Numbered from the stretch's first letter, positions 1 to 7,404 are shown. The stretch is DNA of 64,000 bases from an uncultured Alphaproteobacteria bacterium (GCA_944390455.1 CALXPU010000006.1:1-64000), one strand, 5' to 3'. The notes: generated from the sequence alone by a model not told the origin. A program made the numbers and translations.

Positions 1-2
1 AT

Positions 3-68
3 GACATTCGAAAGATGAAACTAAATAATGTTCTTGTTCCGGAAGATAATGAGATTATGGAATTTTAA
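3..68 (+). CDS. C-terminal tail of a gene that starts before the window (partial)
   Basis: An open frame enters from the left edge and ends at TAA 66-68, giving 21 residues that finish in EDNEIMEF. A terminator-like hairpin follows about 60 bases later, which fits a real gene end. Nothing in so short a tail identifies the product. Confidence 0.4.
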   Translation, partial: DIRKMKLNNVLVPEDNEIMEF

Positions 69-130
69 TTTTTATTATAGTAAATGCTCAAAAGGCTCGG
101 AAATTGTGAGTTAAGCATCACCAATTCTAG

Positions 131-157
131 AAGCACTCTTTATAGGGTGCTTTTTTT
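131..157 (+). terminator. Rho-independent terminator
   Basis: The arms AGCAC and GTGCT flank a short loop and are followed by a run of seven T. It probably ends the transcript of the partial gene at the left edge. Confidence 0.65.
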
Positions 158-181
158 GTATCTGGATTTTTACGGAATTTG

Positions 182-212
182 AACCCGTCGCTTTTAACAA
201 AGCGAAAGGGTT
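182..212. other. Isolated two-step hairpin
   Basis: AACCC pairs with GGGTT and, inside a small asymmetric internal loop, CGCTTT pairs with AAAGCG around a 4-base tip. There is no T-tract, so it is not an obvious terminator. It sits between the terminator and the promoter of the next gene. Its role is unknown. Confidence 0.35.
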
Positions 213-278
213 TGCTCTTAATTCCGACTAAATTTTTCAGTAGCGGCGTTTAATGAGCAAGTGTGTCTGTGTTTTTTA

Positions 279-307
279 TTTACTATTTATGTAATATGTT
301 GTATTAT
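279..307 (+). promoter_or_regulatory. Candidate sigma-70 promoter for the gene at 345
   Basis: TTTACT and TATTAT are separated by 17 bases, leaving a leader of about 30 bases before the ATG. Confidence 0.5.
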
Positions 308-344
308 AAAATAAGGTGTAAAAGCGTAATTTTATAGGTTTAAT

Positions 345-1400
345 ATGGTAGCAAAAACGGAAAATTTTGATGAAATTGTTTTTTTATTAAAAGAAAAACT
401 TATTTCTATGAGCGACAATGATAAGAATGTTTTTTTTGCTAAACCTGCAGATAATGCCTCCTTTAAAGGACAATGTGTAGGACAGCAGTTATATGCACTG
501 ATTGCTGGCAATGTAGAAAATTTTGACGATATTAAAGATAGGTTGTGTGAAATTGTTGGGGTAGAATATATTGATAAATATATGGAAAATTTAGAAAGAT
601 TAAGAAAAGTTAAACAAGATGAAATAATGGGGCTGACAGAGCATTTGTATCACTTTTCTCAAAATTCTCAATTATCTAAATTGGAACCAAGAGTTCAGTA
701 TTCATGTACACTAAATGAAGAGACTGGAAAGTCTTTGTGCTTTGCAACAAAAGAAAAGATATCTCCATATATAGGTAAACCATCTACAAATAATCCTAAT
801 GAATATAAGGGAATTTCAGTCTTTATGGATGAACCTTGTTTGGTTTTAAGTGGTATTGATTTAAAAAAATATGCAGTAGATGTGGAAAAAAATCAATCTT
901 ATCGTTATGAAGTAGATAAAAGTGTTTTTCAACCTCTTGTTTCTTTATCTGGTGAATTTACTAATGAGTATGTTTCTGAGAAGACAGCAAAAGTAATCAG
1001 TGTATCAGGACCTTTCGGTCTTCAGGATATTTATCAAGCAGATATTCCAATTTATTATATTCCTCATGCTGAAGATAGAAATACTTTAAAAGAAGTTTGG
1101 AAACAGTATATTAATGAGGGGATGAGTCGATATCAAGCGATGGAAATAACTCAATTGAAATATCCTGATAAAATGTATTGTTTGAATAAAGATAAAGAAT
1201 TACAGCAACAAATGCAAAATGCAATTCAGATTGAAAAAGTAAAATCTAAAATTGTAGATAGGCAAGGTAATGAAAATAAGAACAATATAAAATCAAAAGG
1301 AGGATTAAAACAGAATGAAGTTTCTTATAATTTCAAAGTGAAAATAAAAGAAGATTTGAACAATTTGTGTTGTGTTTCTGATACATTTGACAGAAGATGA
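345..1400 (+). CDS. Hypothetical protein, 351 residues
   Basis: I do not recognise this protein. It is soluble-looking with no signal peptide or membrane segment, very AT-rich, and rich in Lys, Glu and Asn, especially over the last 80 residues. The start ATG follows a suitable promoter but has no good Shine-Dalgarno site. A decayed frame (1422-1622) and a small membrane protein lie downstream. The low GC and lack of recognisable relatives suggest an accessory or recently acquired gene. It could belong to a secreted-effector or phage-derived family, but nothing visible proves that. Confidence 0.7.
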   Translation: MVAKTENFDEIVFLLKEKLISMSDNDKNVFFAKPADNASFKGQCVGQQLYALIAGNVENFDDIKDRLCEIVGVEYIDKYMENLERLRKVKQDEIMGLTEHLYHFSQNSQLSKLEPRVQYSCTLNEETGKSLCFATKEKISPYIGKPSTNNPNEYKGISVFMDEPCLVLSGIDLKKYAVDVEKNQSYRYEVDKSVFQPLVSLSGEFTNEYVSEKTAKVISVSGPFGLQDIYQADIPIYYIPHAEDRNTLKEVWKQYINEGMSRYQAMEITQLKYPDKMYCLNKDKELQQQMQNAIQIEKVKSKIVDRQGNENKNNIKSKGGLKQNEVSYNFKVKIKEDLNNLCCVSDTFDRR

Positions 1401-1421
1401 TGTGTGTAAATCATCAATTAA

Positions 1422-1622
1422 AATTATGAGGCTGCTTCTCGGGGAAAGTATGGCTCGGTTGTATCAACTATTGGTGGGTATTAGAAAGAGGCAAAAGATA
1501 TTTTTAAATATCCAATAGATGATTGTAAGCGTGATTTAGGGGTAAATGTTCGTGGGAGAGAAGGGGCTAGACAAGGAAAAAGTTTAAAAGAAACGTGTCC
1601 GACACACTATAAAAGATATTGA
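1422..1622 (+). pseudogene. Decayed gene fragment with an in-frame TAG
   Basis: One frame reads through about 66 codons with only a single stop, a TAG at 1482-1484. The product before the stop includes GKYGSVVSTIGGY and, after it, KEAKDIFKYPIDD and GKSLKETCPTHY, ending at TGA 1620-1622. The composition is protein-like and there is no start codon at its head, so it looks like the 3' remnant of a larger gene carrying a nonsense mutation. It lies immediately before the SD and start of the next gene. I do not know the parent family. Confidence 0.45.
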
Positions 1623-1638
1623 AGAGGAAATGTGTAAA

Positions 1639-2040
1639 ATGACAAAAATAACATTACAAAAGGTAATATTTTTGAGTTTTAAGTTCATTATTCTATCTTT
1701 ATTATTGATGGCGTTTTTAGAAGATTATTTTATTGTTCAAAACTCAATAGGGGGGATTGTTTTATTTGCATATGCCTTTGTAATGCTTGTTTGTCTTATT
1801 TCTTTAGGTTGCGCTTTCTTTTTTAGATTTCGTTATAAACGTATTCTATACATCATCTCGGGTGTGTTTTTTATAGGGTATTGTGCTATGAATAATCTGG
1901 TGTCTGGTATTTATGAAGCGAGAATGGTGTCTTTTTGTTTGCAAAAAGGCCAAGTATATGATTACAATGAGCATAGATGTCGTATTGATTGCAGACATTG
2001 GAGTAAAGAAACAGGTTGTGTAAAAATTGAGACCGAGTAA
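1639..2040 (+). CDS. Small membrane protein with Cys-rich C-terminus
   Basis: The protein has 133 residues, about three hydrophobic segments in its first 90 residues, and a polar tail with four cysteines (CLQKGQVYDYNEHRC, then CRHWSKETGC). This suggests a membrane-anchored protein whose tail could form disulfides or bind metal. The start at 1639 is preferred over 1630 because GAGG at 1624-1627 is 11 bases upstream of it and would be too close to the earlier ATG. Function unknown. The tail may be the conserved part of an uncharacterised family. Confidence 0.6.
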   Translation: MTKITLQKVIFLSFKFIILSLLLMAFLEDYFIVQNSIGGIVLFAYAFVMLVCLISLGCAFFFRFRYKRILYIISGVFFIGYCAMNNLVSGIYEARMVSFCLQKGQVYDYNEHRCRIDCRHWSKETGCVKIETE

Positions 2041-2159
2041 GTGTCAGATATTTACAGAGGTGAAAGAAAACTGTTTTTTAGCTTAGAAACGATGCATAAA
2101 GCATTATATTTTTTGAGCTCTTCTTTTGAGTGGTTAGTTTATAGATTTCTTCAAAAAAC

Positions 2160-2188
2160 TTGATTTTGTGTGGAAAATGTGGTATACT
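2160..2188 (+). promoter_or_regulatory. Sigma-70 promoter for the lipoprotein at 2211
   Basis: TTGATT, a 17-base spacer and TATACT. The distance from the -10 box to the ATG is only 22 bases, so the leader is about 15 bases and has no Shine-Dalgarno site. Confidence 0.75.
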
Positions 2189-2210
2189 CAAGTTCTAAAA
2201 ATTGATTATT

Positions 2211-2657
2211 ATGAGACATAAATTTCTAAAATACATCTTTGCTGCGATAGTAGCACTGATGATGACAAGCTGCTACTCAGTAGCCAGATTGTCTAATAAC
2301 GTTGCTTGTTTAACTCGTAACGTTAGGACAGAGGTGGTAACTGCCAAATATACCGGATATCCGGTATATGGCGGAGGTTTTTATATCCCACAGTATAATT
2401 GTACTGTATGGGGTAAAAACAAAGAACACCCCTATATGTTGCAAATCGGTTCACTCATTATGACGTTGGACCGAAGGAACAACATTATAATTGAAGAAGG
2501 TAACGGTCATCGTGTGGTCGTTACTGAACGAGCAGAGAAAAAATATAGAGTTGGGGATTATTTGGTAGAAGTTCTCAACGCAGGTTGGGAATGTGTATAC
2601 ATCACTAACCCTTACGGATACAGGAAGCAGTTTATACTGTTGCCGTATCAGAGATAA
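2211..2657 (+). CDS. Small lipoprotein, paralogue of the one at 2838
   Basis: The protein has 148 residues. It opens with a basic-hydrophobic leader ending in MMTSC, a plausible lipobox with Cys18, so the mature form should be anchored to a membrane by lipid. The body is beta-rich with a WGKNKEHP motif, an IGSLIMTL strand and a C-terminal VYITNPYGYRKQF motif. The next gene, at 2838, has the same three elements in the same order. The start ATG 2211 is chosen over an upstream TTG because the promoter lies so close. Function unknown. Confidence 0.7.
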   Translation: MRHKFLKYIFAAIVALMMTSCYSVARLSNNVACLTRNVRTEVVTAKYTGYPVYGGGFYIPQYNCTVWGKNKEHPYMLQIGSLIMTLDRRNNIIIEEGNGHRVVVTERAEKKYRVGDYLVEVLNAGWECVYITNPYGYRKQFILLPYQR

Positions 2658-2684
2658 ACTAACTCTATATTTGGTATAAGGAGG

Positions 2685-2715
2685 GGAGAAGCGCTGTTTT
2701 GCTTCTCCTTTTTTT
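2685..2715 (+). terminator. Rho-independent terminator
   Basis: GGAGAAGC and GCTTCTCC form an 8-bp stem around an 8-base loop, followed by a run of T. It closes the single-gene unit at 2211. Confidence 0.85.
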
Positions 2716-2776
2716 GTGCTTTATTCTCTTTTCTTGGGATATTCTAAAAAAAACAGCGCATTATTTTATAAATCTC

Positions 2777-2805
2777 TGGACATTCATGTGAGCTTTTTCT
2801 ACATT
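2777..2805 (+). promoter_or_regulatory. Candidate sigma-70 promoter for the gene at 2838
   Basis: TGGACA, a 17-base spacer and TACATT. The predicted transcript start (about 2812) excludes the upstream TTG at 2814 as the translation start. Confidence 0.55.
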
Positions 2806-2837
2806 GTTATCAGTTGTTTATTTATTCTTATATCATT

Positions 2838-3317
2838 ATGGAAAAAGTTATTAGATATGGAACAGTGCTGACGATAGTCTGGGCTTTTCTTTGCATCCTG
2901 TTAACCGGATGTTCTTTGTTTGTTGGTGCAGTTGGGGGAGGATTTAATCGTCCTCTTTATTCCTCATGGAAATCTATCTATCATGATGGAGAAAAATATT
3001 TAATCAGTCCTCATGGACCGAATGAATATTTTTTGAAAGATTTTGATGTGTTTTTATGGGGAGGTTTGGAACATCCCAGAGGTTTGTCTGTCGGAGATTT
3101 GTTTTTTAGGTATAAAGGTTTTCCTTATTTTTCTGTTTACCGCAAAGGAAATGATACTTTGTTTGATGTCCGAGAGGAAACGGAAAGAAGTTATGTTGAG
3201 AGCGAATATAAGATCTTGCTTAAAATTCGTTATGAAAAGACTAAAAAAGCCTTTGTGACTGTGACTAATCCGAGAGGGAAATCTAAAATCTTTGAGATGC
3301 TGCTTGAAGGGAGGTAA
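2838..3317 (+). CDS. Small lipoprotein, paralogue of the one at 2211
   Basis: The protein has 159 residues with a basic start, a hydrophobic stretch and the lipobox LLTGC (Cys23). It shares a WGGLEHP motif, a VGDLFF strand and a C-terminal VTVTNPRGKSKIF motif with its neighbour at 2211, so the two probably arose by tandem duplication and then diverged strongly. The leader is AT-rich without a Shine-Dalgarno site, like other orphan genes here. Function unknown; an envelope location is inferred from the lipobox. Confidence 0.7.
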   Translation: MEKVIRYGTVLTIVWAFLCILLTGCSLFVGAVGGGFNRPLYSSWKSIYHDGEKYLISPHGPNEYFLKDFDVFLWGGLEHPRGLSVGDLFFRYKGFPYFSVYRKGNDTLFDVREETERSYVESEYKILLKIRYEKTKKAFVTVTNPRGKSKIFEMLLEGR

Positions 3318-3423
3318 TATGCTCTGATGAGGGATAGAGTGGGGGCTTTATCTGTATGGAGTATATTATTTGAATGGAGTGTTTGAAAGTTACCGACTTA
3401 ATTGGTAATGTTCTAAAATTAAA

Positions 3424-3452
3424 GAGGAGTTTTTTAACACTCCTCTTTTTTT
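3424..3452. terminator. Terminator shared by convergent genes
   Basis: GAGGAGT and ACTCCTC flank an 8-base loop, followed on the plus strand by seven T. The minus-strand gene ends two bases away, so the hairpin may serve both sides, though its T-tract is better on the plus strand. Confidence 0.8.
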
Positions 3453-3453
3453 G

Positions 3454-4593
3454 TTATAGAGAATTTAGTTTGCAATATCCTTGTTTTTCTAAAATTTTAT
3501 ATAGTGCGGTTCCTGCTTTTTCTGCTGCCGGAGATGGTTTTATCCGAGAGGAAGAAGCTAGAACCTTTTGGTATGGGGAAATTAAATCTGCTACTTCGCT
3601 ATCCGGAAAAACGCAAACCGTTTCATACTCTTCGTAATAATCAGGGCGGGAAACTTCTTCTCTGTATTTAATGACGCAATCATGATCTTGGTTGTTTGCC
3701 GTGGTTTGTTTGGTTATTTGGATGGCGTTTATCATTTGAGTAAAGATTGAGGAAGAGTATTCTTCTTCTTTTTGACAGGCATCTAGCGCAAACAATGTGT
3801 GCTTTAAGTCTGGAGAAGGGGAATATTGAGCGATTTGCGGGTCTGTGGCAAATACGCTTAGTTGATCGTAATTGGTTAATTTGTATATCTCGGACATTGG
3901 AATGTGATAGATAAACGCTGAACTATCAATGACACAGGTGTTGGCTTCTTTGCCGATGATTTTTATGGGTTTGGTTAAATATGGGGTTCTTATATATTCT
4001 TGTGCCGGAGTGCAAGTTTGGAGCTTCTTTTGAAAATTATCAGAGAAAGTCAGTATATATTCCGCAAATTGTTGTTGGCTTGCAGGTGTTGGTTCTTCAT
4101 AAGTGGCTTCGCAAGCATTTAATCTTAGCTTTTCTAAGGTGATATTTATTAAACTATCGGTCATGGTCTTGACGGTTGGTTCACGATATGTGTTACCTTG
4201 CTCATCTTCATATTCTTCAAACACCGTAAAAGTTGAGGTGATTGGTTCGGCGGAACGCGTCATAATCGCATTGTAGAGCTCGTTTCTTTGCGAACGCGTC
4301 AATTTGCAACGATAGGTGGTCTTGCCATGATTTTGAGTTTTGTGGGTGATGGTCGCATGGCATAAATTATCTGTGAGAATACCATTTATTTTTATATCAA
4401 AGCGTTGGCATGTTGCATCCATATCCGCTAAATCGGGATTAATTTTGGTAAATTCTTCGTTATATTTATTGCAGTTGCGGATGGAGGTAATTAAACTATT
4501 GCTAAAATGGTATTGCAAATTGTCTGCAGCGGTTGCTTGAGTCGATACGGCGAAGCAACTTAAAAGCATTGATGCTATTATGTGTTTTTTCAT
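3454..4593 (-). CDS. Secreted protein with three Cys-containing repeats
   Basis: The protein has 379 residues with a clear signal peptide (MKKHIIASMLLSCFAVSTQA, cleavage likely after ATA), so a periplasmic or exported location is expected. Three regions of roughly 100 residues, near 35-130, 170-250 and 265-355, repeat the same pattern: an early Cys, a short KINGI- or KIIG-like strand, a central Cys in a D-x-C or NTC setting, then a Tyr- or Val-Cys position in the first and third copies. I do not recognise the fold. AGAGAGGA lies about 9 bases upstream of the ATG. It is convergent with the lipoprotein at 2838. Confidence 0.75.
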   Translation of the reverse strand: MKKHIIASMLLSCFAVSTQATAADNLQYHFSNSLITSIRNCNKYNEEFTKINPDLADMDATCQRFDIKINGILTDNLCHATITHKTQNHGKTTYRCKLTRSQRNELYNAIMTRSAEPITSTFTVFEEYEDEQGNTYREPTVKTMTDSLINITLEKLRLNACEATYEEPTPASQQQFAEYILTFSDNFQKKLQTCTPAQEYIRTPYLTKPIKIIGKEANTCVIDSSAFIYHIPMSEIYKLTNYDQLSVFATDPQIAQYSPSPDLKHTLFALDACQKEEEYSSSIFTQMINAIQITKQTTANNQDHDCVIKYREEVSRPDYYEEYETVCVFPDSEVADLISPYQKVLASSSRIKPSPAAEKAGTALYKILEKQGYCKLNSL

Positions 4594-4676
4594 GGGGTAT
4601 CCTCTCTTTCTAAATTATTTTAAATCTCGTTTATTAATATGGGCTTAAAAAAAATTTTTTTTATTTAGCCAAAAGT

Positions 4677-4705
4677 CTTGATTTTTGATTTTTCTCTACC
4701 TAATT
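4677..4705 (+). promoter_or_regulatory. Heat-shock (RpoH-type) promoter of hsp20
   Basis: CTTGAT, a 16-base spacer and CCTAATT. The dnaJ upstream region has CTTGCA, 16 bases and CCTAAAT. The shared CTTG/CCTAA spacing resembles the alphaproteobacterial sigma-32 consensus as I know it. It differs from the sigma-70 boxes elsewhere in the window. Confidence 0.55.
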
Positions 4706-4779
4706 CATTAATAGAACATGATGCGAACACACTGATAAACAGTGAGATGAACGCAAGATTGAAATTGGAGGATAAAATA

Positions 4780-5262
4780 ATGTCAGATTATATGATTAAA
4801 CATCAAGATAATAACCATAACAATATCGCTTCTCGCTACGGTTACCGTAAGGATTTTAACGATATGGTTAACAGCTTCTTTAATAATTGGTTGGATTTTC
4901 CGTATGAAAATAACGCAGTTAAAGCGATTGAACCGAAACTTGAAATTACAGAAGATGAAAACGAAGTTAAAGTTGCTGCCGAACTTCCGGGAATGAGTGA
5001 AAATGACGTGGATTTGGAAATTTCCGCTGACGGATATTTGACTATTTCCGGCGAAAAGAAACAAGAACACAAAGAACATGCTAAAGGCAATTATTTCTCT
5101 GAATTTTCTTACGGTTCTTTCAAACGTACCGTCGCTCTTCCTTGGGATATGCGTTTTGATGACGCTAAAGCCGAATTTCACAACGGCGTGTTGACGGTTA
5201 TTATTCCAAAGTCTTTGGATGAAAAAGATAAAAAACGCAAAATAGAAATTACTAAGAAATAA
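4780..5262 (+). CDS. hsp20: Small heat shock protein, Hsp20/alpha-crystallin family
   Basis: This is an ATP-independent holdase that binds unfolding proteins in the cytoplasm. The 160-residue product has a polar N-terminus, then an alpha-crystallin domain from about residue 45 to 145, recognisable by AAELPGMSENDVDLEI, LTISGEKK, FKRTVALP and NGVLTVIIPK. The C-terminal KIEI is the usual I-x-I-type oligomerisation motif. The start at 4780 is set by GGAGG seven bases upstream; an open frame extends further but would begin inside the promoter. The heat-shock-type promoter fits the role. Confidence 0.95.
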   Translation: MSDYMIKHQDNNHNNIASRYGYRKDFNDMVNSFFNNWLDFPYENNAVKAIEPKLEITEDENEVKVAAELPGMSENDVDLEISADGYLTISGEKKQEHKEHAKGNYFSEFSYGSFKRTVALPWDMRFDDAKAEFHNGVLTVIIPKSLDEKDKKRKIEITKK

Positions 5263-5283
5263 GGATTAGCCTTTAACTTTAAC

Positions 5284-5319
5284 GCCTTGTCGCACTTTAC
5301 GGCAGGGCGCTTTTTTTTT
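5284..5319 (+). terminator. Rho-independent terminator of hsp20
   Basis: GCCTTGTCG pairs with CGGCAGGGC (with G-T wobbles) around a 7-base loop, and a long T-tract follows. Confidence 0.85.
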
Positions 5320-5331
5320 GTATTTTATCGG

Positions 5332-5360
5332 TTGACAGCAAATGAAAAATGAAGTATATT
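5332..5360 (+). promoter_or_regulatory. Sigma-70 promoter for the gene at 5405
   Basis: TTGACA, a 17-base spacer and TATATT, close to consensus. The leader is about 38 bases, AT-rich, without a Shine-Dalgarno site, and contains an out-of-frame ATG. Confidence 0.8.
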
Positions 5361-5404
5361 TTTTCTCAGTTAACTTATATTTATGAACTCAAAACTAATT
5401 AATT

Positions 5405-5863
5405 ATGGGAAATTTATTATTTTTTGTAGCTTGTCTATTGACAGCTGTTGGTGGTGGTTTTTTATTAGCTTTTTGTATCATACACATTGTTACCGACTAT
5501 CGGCTATTGCTCAAGATGCTTCGGAACGAACCAGTTGATATGAAGTATGTTGAAGAGAGGTTTGACAAGTTTAGATTTATGTTTAACCTTGAGGGAACGA
5601 AAGAATATGTTATAAAGATTGGCTTGCGTAGGCGTTCCAAATCTGAGACATTCTTTAGAAGATGGGGAAAACTCTGTACGTGGGCTGCTATTCTCTTGTG
5701 GTTATTAGAGTATTACAAGATATCTGACTGGTGGGACTATTTGGTTGTTATCTTTATGGCTTTTGTGGCTGAGTATGCTCTATCATTGGTGCTCTTCTTT
5801 ATTATGGCTGCAATTATCAGCCTAATAGGGCTAAAAGCTTGTAAGAAATATGAACAGCAATAA
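5405..5863 (+). CDS. Small membrane protein, paralogous family member 1
   Basis: The protein has 152 residues. It starts MGNLLFFVACLLTAVGGG, the same N-terminal helix pattern as the proteins at 7405 (MENLLFFAAIA) and 7989 (MNDLLFYAAVV). Next come a soluble stretch of about 60 residues with basic patches and two further hydrophobic segments near residues 95-110 and 112-140, ending in a short charged tail. The gene is a single unit between its own promoter and terminator. All three family members flank the ubiquitin autotransporter gene. Function unknown. Confidence 0.7.
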   Translation: MGNLLFFVACLLTAVGGGFLLAFCIIHIVTDYRLLLKMLRNEPVDMKYVEERFDKFRFMFNLEGTKEYVIKIGLRRRSKSETFFRRWGKLCTWAAILLWLLEYYKISDWWDYLVVIFMAFVAEYALSLVLFFIMAAIISLIGLKACKKYEQQ

Positions 5864-5883
5864 AATTCTCTAAGATAATTTTA

Positions 5884-5911
5884 AAAAGGAGCATTAATGC
5901 TCCTTTTTTTG
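5884..5911 (+). terminator. Rho-independent terminator
   Basis: AAGGAGCATT and AATGCTCCTT form an uninterrupted palindromic stem followed by T residues. It ends the gene at 5405. Confidence 0.85.
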
Positions 5912-5921
5912 TATTAAGAAA

Positions 5922-5956
5922 CCCACAGACTTAAGCTAATCTGTGGGCTCTTTTTT
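5922..5956. terminator. Second hairpin, probable terminator of the ubiquitin-autotransporter gene
   Basis: CCCACAG and CTGTGGG pair around an 11-base loop containing further AT pairs. It has a T-tract on the plus strand and a shorter TTTCTT on the minus strand, where it lies about 17 bases past the stop codon of the gene at 5973. Confidence 0.7.
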
Positions 5957-5972
5957 GTGATTTAGGTTTATC

Positions 5973-7136
5973 TTAAAACGCATATTGGAGATTTAATAGG
6001 GCGGAATGGGTATTATAATTGTTTCTTATTTGCCCGTAATAACCGATATAGGTACTCCATTGGTTTTGTTTGCTTAATTCAATCCCTAAATTAATCTCGG
6101 TTGCATATTTGGAGATTTTATCGGTGTTTATACGATAATAATTATCGTTGATGACGGCGTTTATATGGGTGTTTGCTTGAGTGAAGTCATATAAAGCCGA
6201 GATTTTTATTTGCGGAATAAGTTTATATTCCGGCGTCAAATCTATTTCTTTTGCCAGTTTGGCACTCATTATACCGGTTAAGAAGTTTTCATTATTGTCT
6301 GAGAGATGTATATTTTGAGCATCCGTGTACGCATTGTTCCAAATATGCATGTATCTTAATCCAACTTCCGGCGTCAGGTAAGCAAAATTATATCCGCTTA
6401 ACAACTGAGTACTGATGGTTTGGAAATTATATTTGCTTAAATCGTTTTCATCAAATCTGGTGTGCGAATACATGATTGCGGTGTTGACATACCATGAGGA
6501 GGGCTGATATTCTCCATAGATAAATCCCGAATGTGTATGTGCATCGGTGTTATATTTTATTCCGTCAATATCGTTGTCTACATAGCTGTAGCCAATGCCA
6601 TATTTGAATTGTTTTTCTTTTTTTTCATACCCCATCATTATACCATTGTTATTGGTGTCTAAATATTCGGAATGTCCGGTTAAACTGTTTACCCAAAGGG
6701 TGGTATTGTTTTGGGGATTAATTTGTTCTCCGCTAAGGTTGGTGTTAATTCCTCCGGAGGTGCGCGAAGTTACGCTGTTTAAGAGCATGTCCGTGTTTTG
6801 TCTTACAATATTAATCGGCGTAATGTTTAGGCGATAAGTTTTGTCGTTTTGATTGGAATTCGTTACGATTAGGTGTAGGGTGGAATCTTTTTGAATACTG
6901 TAATCTTGCAGGGTGTTGCCGTCTTCTAACTCTTTTCCGGCAAAGACTAATTTTTGTTGATCCGGCGCAATGCCTTCTTTGTCTTGAATTTTTGCTTTGA
7001 CATCTTCTATTCTGTCGGTGGGTTCAACCTCTAAGGTAATATGTTTGCCGGTTAAGGTTTTTACGAAAATTTGCATGGCCCAAGCGGTGTTTGACGAGCA
7101 CATCAGTAAAAAGAGTATGAGAAGAATTTTTTTCAT
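5973..7136 (-). CDS. Ubiquitin-autotransporter fusion: secreted, surface-displayed ubiquitin
   Basis: The 387-residue product has three parts. Residues 1-20 are a signal peptide ending in the signal peptidase I site AWA. Residues 21-91 match ubiquitin without gaps: I count 57 of 71 identical to human ubiquitin as I know it, including Lys6, 11, 27, 29, 33, 48 and 63. The mature protein should begin at ubiquitin Met1. The conjugation tail RLRGG is absent; the chain runs on as [13 protein letters not shown]. After a linker (about 92-146, with a helical stretch [15 protein letters not shown]), residues 147-387 are an autotransporter-type beta-barrel with alternating strands ([24 protein letters not shown]) and a terminal Phe in [13 protein letters not shown] lies 8 bases before the ATG. 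Ubiquitin would thus be the passenger displayed outside the outer membrane. Eukaryotic origin of the domain is inferred; base use matches neighbouring genes, so any transfer is not recent. Confidence 0.93.
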   Translation of the reverse strand: MKKILLILFLLMCSSNTAWAMQIFVKTLTGKHITLEVEPTDRIEDVKAKIQDKEGIAPDQQKLVFAGKELEDGNTLQDYSIQKDSTLHLIVTNSNQNDKTYRLNITPINIVRQNTDMLLNSVTSRTSGGINTNLSGEQINPQNNTTLWVNSLTGHSEYLDTNNNGIMMGYEKKEKQFKYGIGYSYVDNDIDGIKYNTDAHTHSGFIYGEYQPSSWYVNTAIMYSHTRFDENDLSKYNFQTISTQLLSGYNFAYLTPEVGLRYMHIWNNAYTDAQNIHLSDNNENFLTGIMSAKLAKEIDLTPEYKLIPQIKISALYDFTQANTHINAVINDNYYRINTDKISKYATEINLGIELSKQNQWSTYIGYYGQIRNNYNTHSALLNLQYAF

Positions 7137-7218
7137 GACTTATCCTTTGAGGTATGTGTTAGAATAATAAAATGTTGGTTTGTTGCTTTTATCATACGAT
7201 TGATATAGCTGTATTCGT

Positions 7219-7247
7219 TCTTTAATCTACTTCAAGAAAATGGTCAA
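7219..7247 (-). promoter_or_regulatory. Weak candidate promoter for the ubiquitin-autotransporter gene
   Basis: On the minus strand, TTGACC, a 17-base spacer and TAAAGA, giving a leader of about 75 bases. Another TTGACA lies about 20 bases further upstream. The -10 box is poor, so the exact promoter is uncertain. Confidence 0.3.
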
Positions 7248-7337
7248 ATCAAATATTATTCTTGTCAATAGTTTGTGGGGCGTTTTTGATGGACGGGGCA
7301 ATTTGGTATGGGAAAATTTGGGCTCCTTTTTTTGTTC

Positions 7338-7366
7338 TTGACGTAAGGGGTAAAACGTGATATATT
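7338..7366 (+). promoter_or_regulatory. Sigma-70 promoter for the gene at 7405
   Basis: TTGACG, a 17-base spacer and TATATT. The leader contains the mini-frame ATG-AAT-TAA and no Shine-Dalgarno site. Confidence 0.75.
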
Positions 7367-7404
7367 CGTTTTCGCTTTAATATATTTATGAATTAATTAT
7401 CGTT

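Noticed and set aside
161-231. A tRNA-Asn-like shape on the minus strand (T-arm-like GGGTTCAAATTCC and a GTT triplet in a hairpin loop)
   Set aside because: The supposed anticodon loop has 6 bases rather than 7, the variable region is missing, and no acceptor or D stem pairs. The bases are better explained by the two-step hairpin at 182-212.
6864-7076. Contamination by a eukaryotic ubiquitin gene
   Set aside because: The ubiquitin codons are in one frame with a bacterial signal peptide and a bacterial beta-barrel, behind a Shine-Dalgarno site, and their base composition matches the flanking bacterial genes. An assembly chimera cannot be fully excluded without reads.
5973-7136. A lipoprotein signal in the ubiquitin fusion (FLLMC)
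   Set aside because: Met before the Cys does not fit a lipobox, whereas AWA just before ubiquitin Met1 is a good signal peptidase I site.
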